Notes: generated from the sequence alone by a model not told the origin. A stretch of 51,531 nt of DNA from CAZQIC01 sp964593555 (GCA_964593555.1 CAZQIC010000018.1:1-51531); one strand, 5' to 3'; shown: positions 33,411-41,690, numbered from the stretch's first letter. A program made the numbers and translations.

Positions 33411-35015
33411 ATGCCCACATTACACTGGATAGGAAAAGAAAAGGTGATCAACCATCATATGGATGTGCCTTTTCGTGTATTGGAGCATAAGTATACTTTT
33501 AATGCTTCTACAGAAAAGGCTCCCTCTCCTTTGGAGAGGGCGGGGGGTGAGGCCGGAAACAAAATAATTCATGGCGATAACCTCGAAGCCCTAAAAGCTT
33601 TATTGCCTGAATACCAGGGAAAAATCAAATGCATTTATATAGATCCTCCCTACAATACCGGAAATGAAAATTGGGTGTATAACGATAATGTTAACGACCC
33701 TAAAATATTAAAGTGGCTTCATCAGGTTGTTGGCAAAGAAGGTGAAGACCTTAGCCGGCATGATAAGTGGCTTTGCATGATGTATCCTCGTTTAAAATTG
33801 CTGCATAAATTATTGTCAGATGATGGTGCAATTTTTATTTCGATAGATGATAACGAGCAAGCTAATTTAAAATTAGTTTGTGATGGGATTTTTGGAAATG
33901 CAAATTTTTTAAGAAACATTATTTGGCACAAAAAATATGCAGCTTCAAATGATGCAAAAGGAATTGCCGATGTTCATGATTTTATATTATGCTACCAGAA
34001 AACTAATATCTTTCAAAGAAACCTACTTCCAAGAACAGATAAGCAAAATTCATTATACAAATTTGATAGTAAGGATGGAAAGGGACTATGGCGACCAGAT
34101 AATCTCACAGTAAAAACGTACAGTAAAGAGTACGATTATCCAATTAAAAATCCCCAAACAGGAAAATACTATAATGCCACAAATGGGAGATGTTGGTGCT
34201 CGAATGAAACCCAAATTTTAAAATGGATTGAAGAAGGAAGAATTTTTTTTGGGAAAAATGGCTTAGGAGCACCGCAATTAAAAAGATATTTAAATGAAGT
34301 GCAAAACGGAATAGTGCCAATTTCTTATTGGTCGTACGAAGATGTTAATCACACAGATGGAGCAAAAAAAGAATTGAAAAATATTTTCCTGAATGATAAG
34401 GCTCCTTTTCAAACTCCTAAACCGTCTCAGTTAATGGAAAAAGTATTGCAATTAGCTGTTAATAAAGATTCTATTGTTCTTGATAGCTTCGCCGGTTCAG
34501 GCACAACCGCTCATGCCGTTTTAAATCTTAATAAACGAGATGGAGGCAATCGAAAATTCATTTTAATTGAAATGGAAGATTATGCCAATACTATTACAGC
34601 GGAGAGGGTGAAAAGAGTAATAAAGGGATATGGAGAAACAGAGGGTACGGGGGGAGAATTTGATTTTTATGAATTAGGACAGCCCTTATTTGGCAATGGC
34701 GGTGAGATAAATGAATTAATAGGCAGAAAAAAAATAAACCAATACATATTTTATACAGAAACCCAACAAGCATACAATAAACCCAACTCAAACAATGAGT
34801 ACTTATTGGGCAAATTCAATGATACAGTTTATTACTTTGTTTACGAGCAGGATCTTACCACAACCTTGAACTATGATTTTTTAGCAACGATGGATAAGAA
34901 GTATTCAGGATCACAATATATTATTTACGCCGATAATTGTTTGTTGCCAAAGGAATTTATGGAGAAGCATAATATCATATTTAAAAAAATACCAAGAGAT
35001 ATTACCAAATTCTGA
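33411..35015 (+). CDS. mod: Type III restriction-modification DNA methyltransferase (Mod)
   Basis: 534 residues from the ATG at 33411; longer frames begin inside the operator region. Beta-class adenine methyltransferase order: the catalytic DPPYNTG motif first (in IKCIYIDPPYNTGNENWVY), a target-recognition region in the middle (about 170-340), then the SAM-binding DSFAGSGTTAHAVL. Methylates one strand of an asymmetric site and gives specificity to Res. Residues about 37-49 (KAPSPLERAGGEAG) are encoded by a palindromic repeat inserted in frame just before the conserved IIHGDNLEALKALLP block. The res gene starts two bases after its stop. Intact apart from this insertion. Confidence 0.93.
   Translation: MPTLHWIGKEKVINHHMDVPFRVLEHKYTFNASTEKAPSPLERAGGEAGNKIIHGDNLEALKALLPEYQGKIKCIYIDPPYNTGNENWVYNDNVNDPKILKWLHQVVGKEGEDLSRHDKWLCMMYPRLKLLHKLLSDDGAIFISIDDNEQANLKLVCDGIFGNANFLRNIIWHKKYAASNDAKGIADVHDFILCYQKTNIFQRNLLPRTDKQNSLYKFDSKDGKGLWRPDNLTVKTYSKEYDYPIKNPQTGKYYNATNGRCWCSNETQILKWIEEGRIFFGKNGLGAPQLKRYLNEVQNGIVPISYWSYEDVNHTDGAKKELKNIFLNDKAPFQTPKPSQLMEKVLQLAVNKDSIVLDSFAGSGTTAHAVLNLNKRDGGNRKFILIEMEDYANTITAERVKRVIKGYGETEGTGGEFDFYELGQPLFGNGGEINELIGRKKINQYIFYTETQQAYNKPNSNNEYLLGKFNDTVYYFVYEQDLTTTLNYDFLATMDKKYSGSQYIIYADNCLLPKEFMEKHNIIFKKIPRDITKF
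33522..33554 (+). repeat. Palindromic repeat inserted in the mod coding sequence
   Basis: CCCTCTCC-TTT-GGAGAGGG is a perfect 8-bp hairpin, followed by CGGGGGGTGAGG. This arrangement is a frequent intergenic repeat in Bacteroidota as I remember it. Here it lies inside mod, keeps the frame and encodes a proline/glycine-rich peptide between conserved segments. Confidence 0.65.
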
Positions 35016-35017
35016 TC

Positions 35018-37648
35018 ATGGAATTAAAGCCTTACCAACAAGAAGTGTTGAATAATCTGGATACATATTTACAATGTATTCAAACAGAAAAACAATTTGA
35101 TAAAGCTTTTAATAAATATTGGGAAAATAGAATAGGCCCTTATCTTCCTATGGAAGGAAAGGGCATGGAGCCTTATAAGAATGATATTCCAAAAGTTCCA
35201 CATGTATGTATAAAAGTTCCTACTGCAGGAGGAAAAACTTTTATTGCCAGTAACGCCATTGAGGTTATTTACAGATATTATAAAGATGAAATTTCAAAAG
35301 CGGTGGTGTGGTTAGTTCCATCAGTTACGATTTTAGAACAAACCATTCGTAATCTTTCAAATCCTGTTCATCCATATCGCCAACGTATCAATACGCATTT
35401 TAATAGCCGTGTTGAGGTGTATAGGAAGGAGGATTTGTTGCAAGGTTCAGGATTTAATCCCACTTCGGTAAACGAACAGCTCAGCATTTTGGTATTAAGT
35501 TTCGATTCATTACGCAGCAAAAAAAAGGAAGACCGCAAATTTTATCAGCAGAACGGACAACTTGCAACTTTCACTGGCAGAGATGATGATAACAGTCACT
35601 TGTTAGAAGGTACAGATGAAACAGCATTGATAAATGTGATCAGAAAATTAAAACCTGTTGTAATAGTTGATGAAGCACATGGAGCCGTTAGCGATCTAAG
35701 TGTAGAGATGCTTAAAAATCTGAATCCATCTTTTATTTTAGATTTAACTGCAACACCAAGACAAAATAGTAACATTATCAGTTTTGTGGATGCCTTCGCT
35801 TTGAAGAAGGAGAATATGGTGAAGCTCCCGGTAATTGTATACAACCACAAGGATAGGAATGGAGTAATTGAGAGCGCGATCAATTTGCAAAAGAAGCTGG
35901 AGCTCGAAGCAAAGAGGGAAGAAGCGGATGGCGGTTCATATATAAGACCAATTGTTTTGTTCCAGGCACAATCAAAAACAAATGAGGACAATACCACATT
36001 CGAAAAAATAAAACAACTCCTACTCGAATTAAAAATTCCTGAACAGCAAATAAAAATAAAAACAGCAGAGATCAATGAAATAAAGGAAGTTGATCTGCTA
36101 TCTAAGGATTGTGAAGTGCGTTATATTATTACGGTGAACGCTTTAAAGGAAGGGTGGGATTGTCCATTCGCTTATATCCTTGCTTCGCTTGCCGATAAGT
36201 CTTCTGCTGTTGATGTAGAACAAATTTTAGGAAGGATATTGCGCCAGCCGTATGTTAAAAAACATAAATTCTATCAGTTAAATTGTTCGTTTGTGTTAAC
36301 AGCCTCAGCTAAATTTACCGATACCCTGAAGAACATTGTAAAGGGCTTAAACAAAGCAGGGTTTAGCCAACACGATTACAAGGTTGCAGTTGATGAAACT
36401 CAAATGATACAAGAAAAAACTAAAAATCTCGATGGGGAACAAATTAAAATTCCTGAAACAGATGAAGAACATGATACTATTGAACAGGAAGTAAAAGTAG
36501 AAAACATTACTATTCTCGAAAATCCTGATGAGGCAATTTCAAAAGTGTTGAAAGAAATTGAAATAAAAGCTGTTGCCGCAAGTAAAGATATGGACAGGTT
36601 GGTTCAAGAGAAAGCCGATGATTTGTTGATGAGTTTACCAATAGAAATTCAAAGCAAAGTGAAAGTATACAATATGAAAGAGACCTTTGCAGATAAAGCA
36701 AAGAGTGTCAAGCTACCCCAATTCTATCTCAAAATTCCTTCAAACACGTTGATGCTTGATGAAAAGGATAATTTTGTGTTGTTGTCAAAAGAAACTTTGC
36801 TGGAAGATTTTAAGTTAAGCAAGGAAGATAATAAAATAAATTTCGAAAGTGTTGAATCGAATATTCGTGAAATCGATCTGGAAAAATTAAAAGGAGATGA
36901 TTATACACCAACCATCCGTCACGTAGATGATCGGGTAAAAGAGCCCTTAATCGCTTATATTTTAAGTCAACCGAAAGAAACTCAGATAGCTCAACTTACA
37001 GGAAAAATTGTAAAACTCATTGGTAATCTATGGCCAATACCCGATAAGGAAATTGCTTTATATGTAAAGCGAATAGTGGAAAGTTTTACTCCGGAGCAAA
37101 TTACGGAAGCGATTCATCACGAGCTTTCGTATCGTGATAAAATAAAAGATAAAATACGTCAGTTGTCGGAAGCACATGCGGAAAAGCAATTCAATAAGAA
37201 ACTTGATACCGATAATATTATCACAAAAGAAAATTTTGCTTTTCCTGAAAGAATAATGCCAACGAGATTAGGGCCTTCTCTTACGAAATCCTTATATGAA
37301 TCTGAGGGAGAGATAAATGATTTTGAAGAAAAAGTAATTAATGCAATTGCAAATTGTTCAAGCGTCGAATTTTGGCATCGGAATACTGAAAGAAAAGGAT
37401 TTTACATAAATGGTTTTATCAATCATTATCCTGATTTTATAGTGTGCACCAAATCAGGTAAAATAATTATAATAGAATCAAAAGGTGATTATCTAGATGG
37501 AGAGGATAGTAAAGCGAAAATTCGTTTGGGTCAAAAGTGGGCAAGCAAAGCGGGTTCGAAGTATAAATACTTTATGGTTTTTGATCAGAAACAGGTTGAA
37601 GGCGCACATAAATTGGATGATGTTATTAATATTGTAAAAGAGTTGTAA
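35018..37648 (+). CDS. res: Type III restriction enzyme helicase-nuclease subunit (Res)
   Basis: 876 residues. Superfamily 2 helicase core with the Walker A variant VPTAGGKTF, the DEAH box VIVDEAHGAV, LDLTATPRQ and motif VI EQILGRILRQP. The C-terminal PD-(D/E)XK nuclease has YPDFIV then IIIIESKGDYLDG. Cuts 25-27 bp from the site after ATP-driven sliding and collision of two complexes, using Mod for recognition. Complete, adjacent to mod, and without visible frameshift, so the system is probably active. Confidence 0.93.
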   Translation: MELKPYQQEVLNNLDTYLQCIQTEKQFDKAFNKYWENRIGPYLPMEGKGMEPYKNDIPKVPHVCIKVPTAGGKTFIASNAIEVIYRYYKDEISKAVVWLVPSVTILEQTIRNLSNPVHPYRQRINTHFNSRVEVYRKEDLLQGSGFNPTSVNEQLSILVLSFDSLRSKKKEDRKFYQQNGQLATFTGRDDDNSHLLEGTDETALINVIRKLKPVVIVDEAHGAVSDLSVEMLKNLNPSFILDLTATPRQNSNIISFVDAFALKKENMVKLPVIVYNHKDRNGVIESAINLQKKLELEAKREEADGGSYIRPIVLFQAQSKTNEDNTTFEKIKQLLLELKIPEQQIKIKTAEINEIKEVDLLSKDCEVRYIITVNALKEGWDCPFAYILASLADKSSAVDVEQILGRILRQPYVKKHKFYQLNCSFVLTASAKFTDTLKNIVKGLNKAGFSQHDYKVAVDETQMIQEKTKNLDGEQIKIPETDEEHDTIEQEVKVENITILENPDEAISKVLKEIEIKAVAASKDMDRLVQEKADDLLMSLPIEIQSKVKVYNMKETFADKAKSVKLPQFYLKIPSNTLMLDEKDNFVLLSKETLLEDFKLSKEDNKINFESVESNIREIDLEKLKGDDYTPTIRHVDDRVKEPLIAYILSQPKETQIAQLTGKIVKLIGNLWPIPDKEIALYVKRIVESFTPEQITEAIHHELSYRDKIKDKIRQLSEAHAEKQFNKKLDTDNIITKENFAFPERIMPTRLGPSLTKSLYESEGEINDFEEKVINAIANCSSVEFWHRNTERKGFYINGFINHYPDFIVCTKSGKIIIIESKGDYLDGEDSKAKIRLGQKWASKAGSKYKYFMVFDQKQVEGAHKLDDVINIVKEL

Positions 37649-37879
37649 GTTTTTTATTAAGGCCTGTTCCAGCCAAACGGATTCCATAACGGTTGAGAAT
37701 TTCTTTCTGCTCAATTAGCACCATTTCCCCGCTAAATTTTAAGTATATATGTTCGTTTATTTGTAGTATGAATATCCCCTTTACAATTGAATTAGACTAA
37801 GCTAGCCCCTAAAATATGGAAATAACATTTTAATGTTCATAAAATCTCCTTGTGTTATAGTATAATTAAATTTTCATAG

Positions 37880-37887
37880 TATATTTG
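37880..37887 (+). promoter_or_regulatory. -7 element of the AbiF leader RNA
   Basis: TATATTTG is a perfect TAnnTTTG box. A start about six bases downstream would place the 5' end of the transcript just before the conserved hairpin. No good -33 element is seen. ATAGTATA occurs twice (37857-37864 and 37876-37883), the second overlapping the box, which may be an operator. Confidence 0.5.
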
Positions 37888-37892
37888 CATTA

Positions 37893-37943
37893 ACAGTACC
37901 CGTCACGCTTCCCATAGAACAGCGCACCAGGACGGGTCTTTTT
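37893..37943 (+). ncRNA. AbiF-associated structured leader RNA
   Basis: A short RNA of about 50 nt between the -7 box and the AbiF start. ACCCGTC (37898-37904) pairs with GACGGGT (37931-37937). Inside it CGCT (37906-37909) pairs with AGCG (37921-37924) around an 11-nt loop, and the outer stem is followed by CTTTTT, giving an intrinsic terminator. The AbiF ATG is 13 bases further on, so readthrough would make the mRNA. Conserved RNAs in this position, called abiF RNAs, are known from comparative work as I recall, and act as RNA antitoxins or guides-like partners of AbiF. The match is by layout and motif; no covariance search was run. Confidence 0.65.
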
Positions 37944-37956
37944 ATTCTAAAGCAAT

Positions 37957-38868
37957 ATGATTTTTGACAAAAGTGCATTAACAGTTGAACAACAATTGTC
38001 TCTTTTAAAAGAGAGGGGAATGGTTGTGGGTAATGAGGATAAGGCTAAAATGTATTTAAGCAACATTAGCTATTATCGTTTAAGTGCATATTGGCACACT
38101 TTTCTTGAAAATCCCAAAACCAATCATAGATTTAGTAAGGGAACAACATTTGAGGATGCATTTGATACTTATGTTTTTGACCGTAAGTTGCGCTTGTACA
38201 TTTTTGATGAAATAGAAAGAATTGAAATCGCACTGAGAACAACCATTATACATAATTTTTGCCTTCAATATGGTAATAATTGGTACGAGAATAAATCTCT
38301 GTTTAGGGGTCAGGATTCTTATTTTTATAGATTCAATTCTATATTACAGGAGGAAATGAGTAAAACGCGGGAGGTGTTTATTAAGCATTATCGTGAGAAA
38401 TATAATGAACCGCCGAATCCTCCTGCTTGGATGGCATTGGAACTGGCCTCATTTGGGCAGCTATCTATGCTATATAAAAATCTAAAAAATTGTGAAGCAA
38501 GGAAAAAAGTAGCACAACATTTTGGTTTGGATGAGCGTGTATTGGAATCCTGGCTAGAGGCATTAGCCTATATTCGCAATGCTTGTGCGCATCACATGCG
38601 CTTATGGAATCGAAAGTTACCCCGCACACCAATGCTTCCGAGAAACCCAAAGCTGACATGGCTGAAAGAAGTTCCGGTGCCTGAAAATGCAAACAGAATT
38701 TATGTTATTATATCATCGATCAATTATTTGCTTTCTAGTATAAGCCCGGGAAATAGTTTTCCAAAAAAAATTAACGACTTGCTGGCAAAGTATCCAAAAT
38801 TGCCAAAGCACTATATGGGTTTCACGAAAAACTGGAAAGAAGAAGCTATCTGGAAGACAAATTCTTAA
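37957..38868 (+). CDS. abiF: AbiF/Abi_2-family HEPN abortive-infection protein
   Basis: 303 residues, full length for Abi_2 (PF07751) proteins. The N-terminus (LTVEQQLSLLKERGMVV, YLSNISYYRLSAYW) and FDRKLRLYIFDEIERIEIALRT are family hallmarks. Two HEPN-type RxxxxH motifs are present, R94-H99 (RTTIIH) and R207-H212 (RNACAH, in YIRNACAHHMRLWNR), consistent with metal-independent RNase activity. PAWMALELASFGQLSMLYKNL is the conserved central helix pair. Preceded by a structured RNA and terminator. Such proteins abort phage infection, and recent work connects AbiF-RNA pairs with the origin of Cas13. Both motifs are intact, so it should be active. Confidence 0.9.
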   Translation: MIFDKSALTVEQQLSLLKERGMVVGNEDKAKMYLSNISYYRLSAYWHTFLENPKTNHRFSKGTTFEDAFDTYVFDRKLRLYIFDEIERIEIALRTTIIHNFCLQYGNNWYENKSLFRGQDSYFYRFNSILQEEMSKTREVFIKHYREKYNEPPNPPAWMALELASFGQLSMLYKNLKNCEARKKVAQHFGLDERVLESWLEALAYIRNACAHHMRLWNRKLPRTPMLPRNPKLTWLKEVPVPENANRIYVIISSINYLLSSISPGNSFPKKINDLLAKYPKLPKHYMGFTKNWKEEAIWKTNS

Positions 38869-39025
38869 TAAGTACATGCTTGAGATAATAAATAGAATCC
38901 TCACCCCGCCAAATTCACAGCCCTACTAGTCGGGGCATCCGCCTCAACTCTTCGGAGCTTTTTAACAGGCCGCTCTTATGAGGCTTTAAGAGATAGCTTC
39001 ACACTTCTTACTTTTTTTCTGTCAT

Positions 39026-39064
39026 TTGTTAATGTGTATAAAAACCAGTATTTTTGTGTATAAA
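39026..39064 (+). promoter_or_regulatory. vapBC promoter and operator
   Basis: TTG at 39026-39028, 20 bases, then TATTTTTG at 39049-39056: a perfect promoter by Bacteroidota rules. TGTGTATAAA occurs at 39033-39042 and again at 39055-39064, 22 bp apart, so on the same DNA face and overlapping the -7 box. A VapB-VapC complex binding both repeats would block the promoter. The gap 38869-39025 shows nothing else I can name. Confidence 0.65.
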
Positions 39065-39072
39065 TAACTTCT

Positions 39073-39264
39073 ATGAGAACTAATATTGTTATAAATGATA
39101 AGCTGGTAAATGAGGCCATGCGCCTTAGTCATTCCAAGACAAAAAAACAAGTAGTAGAACTTGCGCTTGAGAATTTTGTTAATTTCCTGAAACGTCAAAA
39201 GATGAAGGACCTGTTTGGTAAAGTAAAATGGGAGGGAAGTTTAAAGGATATGCGTAAGGTATGA
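39073..39264 (+). CDS. vapB: VapB-type antitoxin
   Basis: 63 residues. The N-terminal ribbon-helix-helix (MRTNIVINDKLVNEAMRLSHSKTKKQVVELALENFV) is typical of VapB antitoxins. The C-terminal tail KDLFGKVKWEGSLKDMRKV is the toxin-wrapping segment, with W and basic residues. Overlaps the toxin gene by ATGA. Represses its own operon with the toxin and blocks the PIN active site. Confidence 0.88.
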   Translation: MRTNIVINDKLVNEAMRLSHSKTKKQVVELALENFVNFLKRQKMKDLFGKVKWEGSLKDMRKV

Positions 39265-39665
39265 GTAAAATTTTGGTTGACACATCGGTTTGGATCGACG
39301 CTCTTAATGGAAAAATTAATAAACAAACCAAAAAGCTTTTGAGTCTTATTGAAAAGGATATTTCTGTCGTAATTTGTCCTGTCATTGTTCAGGAAATATT
39401 ACAGGGAATAAAAGACGAAAAACAATTTAGGGAAGTGAAAGAAAATTTGACCGGGTTCGAATTGCTTAATCTGGATTCGCTAACAGCGGCATATGGAGCT
39501 GCAGATTTGTATCGCAGTATTCGAAAAAAGGGTATTACAATACGCAAAAGTAATGACTGCCTTATTGCTTTTTACGCCATCCATCATAAAGCACGTCTTT
39601 TACACAATGACAAGGACTTTGTCCGCATTGCAAAAAATTCTTCTCTAAGTGTGATGATGAAATAA
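39261..39665 (+). CDS. vapC: VapC-type PIN-domain ribonuclease toxin
   Basis: 134 residues, a complete PIN domain. The acidic metal-binding residues are all visible: D7 (ILVDTSVWID), E45 (IVQEILQG), D99 (KSNDCLIA) and D117/D119 (HNDKDF). VapC toxins cleave tRNA or rRNA at specific sites and halt translation. Coupled to the antitoxin and placed at the right end of the defence island. Confidence 0.9.
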   Translation: MSKILVDTSVWIDALNGKINKQTKKLLSLIEKDISVVICPVIVQEILQGIKDEKQFREVKENLTGFELLNLDSLTAAYGAADLYRSIRKKGITIRKSNDCLIAFYAIHHKARLLHNDKDFVRIAKNSSLSVMMK

Positions 39666-39682
39666 ACTCCTTTTCTAAGGAG
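39661..39682 (-). terminator. Hairpin between vapC and walJ
   Basis: CTCCTT-N4-AAGGAG is a perfect 6-bp hairpin in the 25-bp convergent gap. On the minus strand TTTATT follows, so it may end the walJ transcript. Short and only moderately convincing. Confidence 0.4.
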
Positions 39683-39690
39683 GTAAAATT

Positions 39691-40509
39691 CTACTCTCCA
39701 AACAACTCCATCTGCTCCACCTTACTCAACACCTGCGAACCATTTTGGGTAATGGAATACACCTGTGTTTCCTCGTAGCGTGATGCTACAACAACATTGG
39801 TATTGCCTGCGTGTTTTGTAAATAACTGATGAACAATTTCCGGAGTGTTATTATTTTTAGAAAGATGTGATAAAATTAAATGACTCAAGGACTTGTGACG
39901 ATGAACATTAAAAAGTTCCACTGCCTGCTTGTTGGATAAATGCCCTTTGCCGCTGCGGATCCTGTTTTTCAAATAAAAAGGATAACTGCCATTCTCCAAC
40001 ATATCTTCGTCATAGTTAGCCTCTAGAAATGCTGCATGACATTGTTTAAAATGATGTATCAATTGTTCACATGCAATGCCTAAGTCTGTAAACACACCAA
40101 CTTTTATTCCATCCTGTTCAATTAAAAAACTATGCGGGTCGGCGGCATCATGTTCTTTTAAAAAAGGAGTGATCATTAATTCACCAATGGTAATAGATTC
40201 ATTTGCGGTAAATGACCTTATGAACTCTTCCTGTAATTTTATTCCGCTGTTACTCAGTGTTGCTTGTGTAATGTAAACCGGCAGCTGGTATTTTTTAGAT
40301 AATACGCGCATCCCGCGAATATGATCTCCATGTTCATGAGTAATAAAAATTGCTTTTACAATATCTATGGATAGTCCCAGCCGCGCCATTCGTTTTTCAA
40401 TTTCACGGCAGGAAATACCAACATCAACCAATACCGCTTCCCTGCGATTGCCTACGTAATAGCAGTTTCCGTTGCTTCCTGAATTTATAGAGGTGATAAA
40501 AAGGGACAT
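39691..40509 (-). CDS. walJ: WalJ/YycJ-family MBL-fold metallohydrolase
   Basis: 272 residues. Metallo-beta-lactamase fold with the metal motif THEHGDH, N-terminal ITSINSGSNGNCYYVGN typical of the WalJ/YycJ group, VGVFTDLGI, LEANYDEDML and C-terminal LILSHLSKNNNTPE. Members are predicted 5'-exonucleases or phosphodiesterases linked to DNA replication-repair coordination. It is a stand-alone gene next to a repeat-filled gap, convergent with vapC. Full length. Confidence 0.87.
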   Translation of the reverse strand: MSLFITSINSGSNGNCYYVGNRREAVLVDVGISCREIEKRMARLGLSIDIVKAIFITHEHGDHIRGMRVLSKKYQLPVYITQATLSNSGIKLQEEFIRSFTANESITIGELMITPFLKEHDAADPHSFLIEQDGIKVGVFTDLGIACEQLIHHFKQCHAAFLEANYDEDMLENGSYPFYLKNRIRSGKGHLSNKQAVELFNVHRHKSLSHLILSHLSKNNNTPEIVHQLFTKHAGNTNVVVASRYEETQVYSITQNGSQVLSKVEQMELFGE

Positions 40510-40618
40510 GATACAAGATAATGAAAATTTACGAATTGAAATTTACGATTTACGAATACCTACGAATGGTGCGAATTTTTATGGAGCAGATGTACTGGTA
40601 ACTGATCACTCCTTTGTG

Positions 40619-40708
40619 CGTCATTGCGAGGGAGGCACGACCGAAGCAATCTGTGTTTTGAGGGAGGATACTAAAGAGATCGCTTCGTCCTTCGTCCTCG
40701 CGATGACG
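40619..40708. repeat. Composite palindromic element (MITE-like), family 3
   Basis: 90-bp nearly palindromic unit. CGTCATTGCGAGG at the left end and CCTCGCGATGACG at the right end match at 12 of 13 positions as an inverted repeat, and inside them CCGAAGCAATCT pairs with AGATCGCTTCG. The CGTCATTGCGAGG...GAAGCAATCT layout is a well-known dispersed repeat in several phyla. No ORF of substance. The surrounding gap 40510-40715 also holds three TTTACGA units (about 40528-40555) and no gene. Confidence 0.75.
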
Positions 40709-40715
40709 TTCGGAC

Positions 40716-41690
40716 CTACTTCGCGCTTCTAACTTCCAGCTTCTGACTTCTTTCAAGAATATCTTTCGTGAGTACTGCTGAAAACTTATCCGCACCAACA
40801 TTGTTCAGGTGATACAGGTCAAAGAAATTGCTTTTTACCATATTCATTTCAAGGTTAGCATAATCCATTACCTGTACATTATATTTATCTACTATTTGAT
40901 GGAGGGCTGGGAATGAACGGTCAACCGTAGTGTCAATTTTAGTTGTATAAGAGCAGGGGAACACCAACAATAATTTGATGTTGTTATCCTTACAAACCTT
41001 ACAAAAACTTTCGAGATTGTTTTGTTGAACAGGGGAGATCTCTTTTGAATCCTTTTTAATGGTAATATTGGTGGCGTTCTCAAATCTTTTCAGGTTCATT
41101 ACTGTACCGTATATAGGTTCATATCCCTGGTAATTCCCCGTACGCAAATGATTCTTTTTTACAAATGGAATAAGCGATGAATATTTTAAATGGTCATTGT
41201 ACTTCGAGAGTGCAACAAAAGGTAAATGCTTCACCAGCTTTATTCCATCATCATATTTACTTACTGTTTCATAAACAGCATTGTTATTGGCATAAGGATA
41301 GAATTGCAGTGCATAAGTAATTTCATGTCCGCGGCCTCTTCCCCAATCGGGTTGCATTACATAAACGACGGTTGTTGGTTTAGGATGCGAAGAATGCAAA
41401 TAACTTTCGAGTAAAATCCTACTATCCACAAATCCGAAACCATAAATGCCGCAATTAAAAGAACTTTTTCCACTTACAGAATCTACAACTCTCGGGTTAA
41501 TATTATTTTTTGCAATGGAGGCGCCAAAGATTAATATATCGTGTTTATCGCTCTTATTGGCAATATGATTAAATGTTCCGAAAAAATCATTCTGCTGTTT
41601 TTTTAATCCTGCGTTAACAAACAAAAGCGCTAGGTAGGAGAGCGCGAATGCTGGAAGGATTACAGACAGTATATATTTAAGCAGCCGCAT
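40716..41690 (-). CDS. SGNH/DltD-like membrane-anchored partner of the MBOAT protein
   Basis: 324 residues. One N-terminal membrane anchor (about 5-27) then an extracytoplasmic SGNH-like domain: the nucleophile block FGASIAKNN (S58) in place of GDS, GIYGFGFVDSRIL, and the C-terminal DLYH (D291, H294), where SGNH esterases carry D and H. Genes of this kind accompany MBOAT acyltransferases (as DltD/DltB, AlgX/AlgI). Its ATG directly follows the MBOAT stop (TAAATG). The last dozen residues (RSQKLEVRSAK) come from a short GAAGT/AGAAG repeat. Likely completes acyl transfer to an envelope polymer in the periplasm. Confidence 0.72.
   Translation of the reverse strand: MRLLKYILSVILPAFALSYLALLFVNAGLKKQQNDFFGTFNHIANKSDKHDILIFGASIAKNNINPRVVDSVSGKSSFNCGIYGFGFVDSRILLESYLHSSHPKPTTVVYVMQPDWGRGRGHEITYALQFYPYANNNAVYETVSKYDDGIKLVKHLPFVALSKYNDHLKYSSLIPFVKKNHLRTGNYQGYEPIYGTVMNLKRFENATNITIKKDSKEISPVQQNNLESFCKVCKDNNIKLLLVFPCSYTTKIDTTVDRSFPALHQIVDKYNVQVMDYANLEMNMVKSNFFDLYHLNNVGADKFSAVLTKDILERSQKLEVRSAK
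40718..40752. repeat. Short GAAGT/AGAAG repeat forming the end of the SGNH gene
   Basis: On the minus strand GAAGTCAGAAGCTGGAAGTT and AGAAGCGCGAAG form degenerate units of about 7 bases. This kind of repeat is frequent between Bacteroidota genes; here it has been read into the C-terminus of the SGNH protein. Confidence 0.5.

Noticed and set aside
35596..36075. 159-codon hydrophobic open frame opposite res
   Set aside because: Hydrophobic only because it mirrors charged codons of the helicase; no start context.
37898..37943. AbiF leader hairpin as a plain terminator of res
   Set aside because: It is about 250 bp after res, directly behind its own -7 box and 13 bases before abiF, with a nested stem; leader RNA fits better. 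It may still stop readthrough.
38869..39025. CCCCG...CGGGG arms near 38904-38935 as a terminator or RNA gene
   Set aside because: Short arms, no T-run and no clear fold; too weak to annotate.
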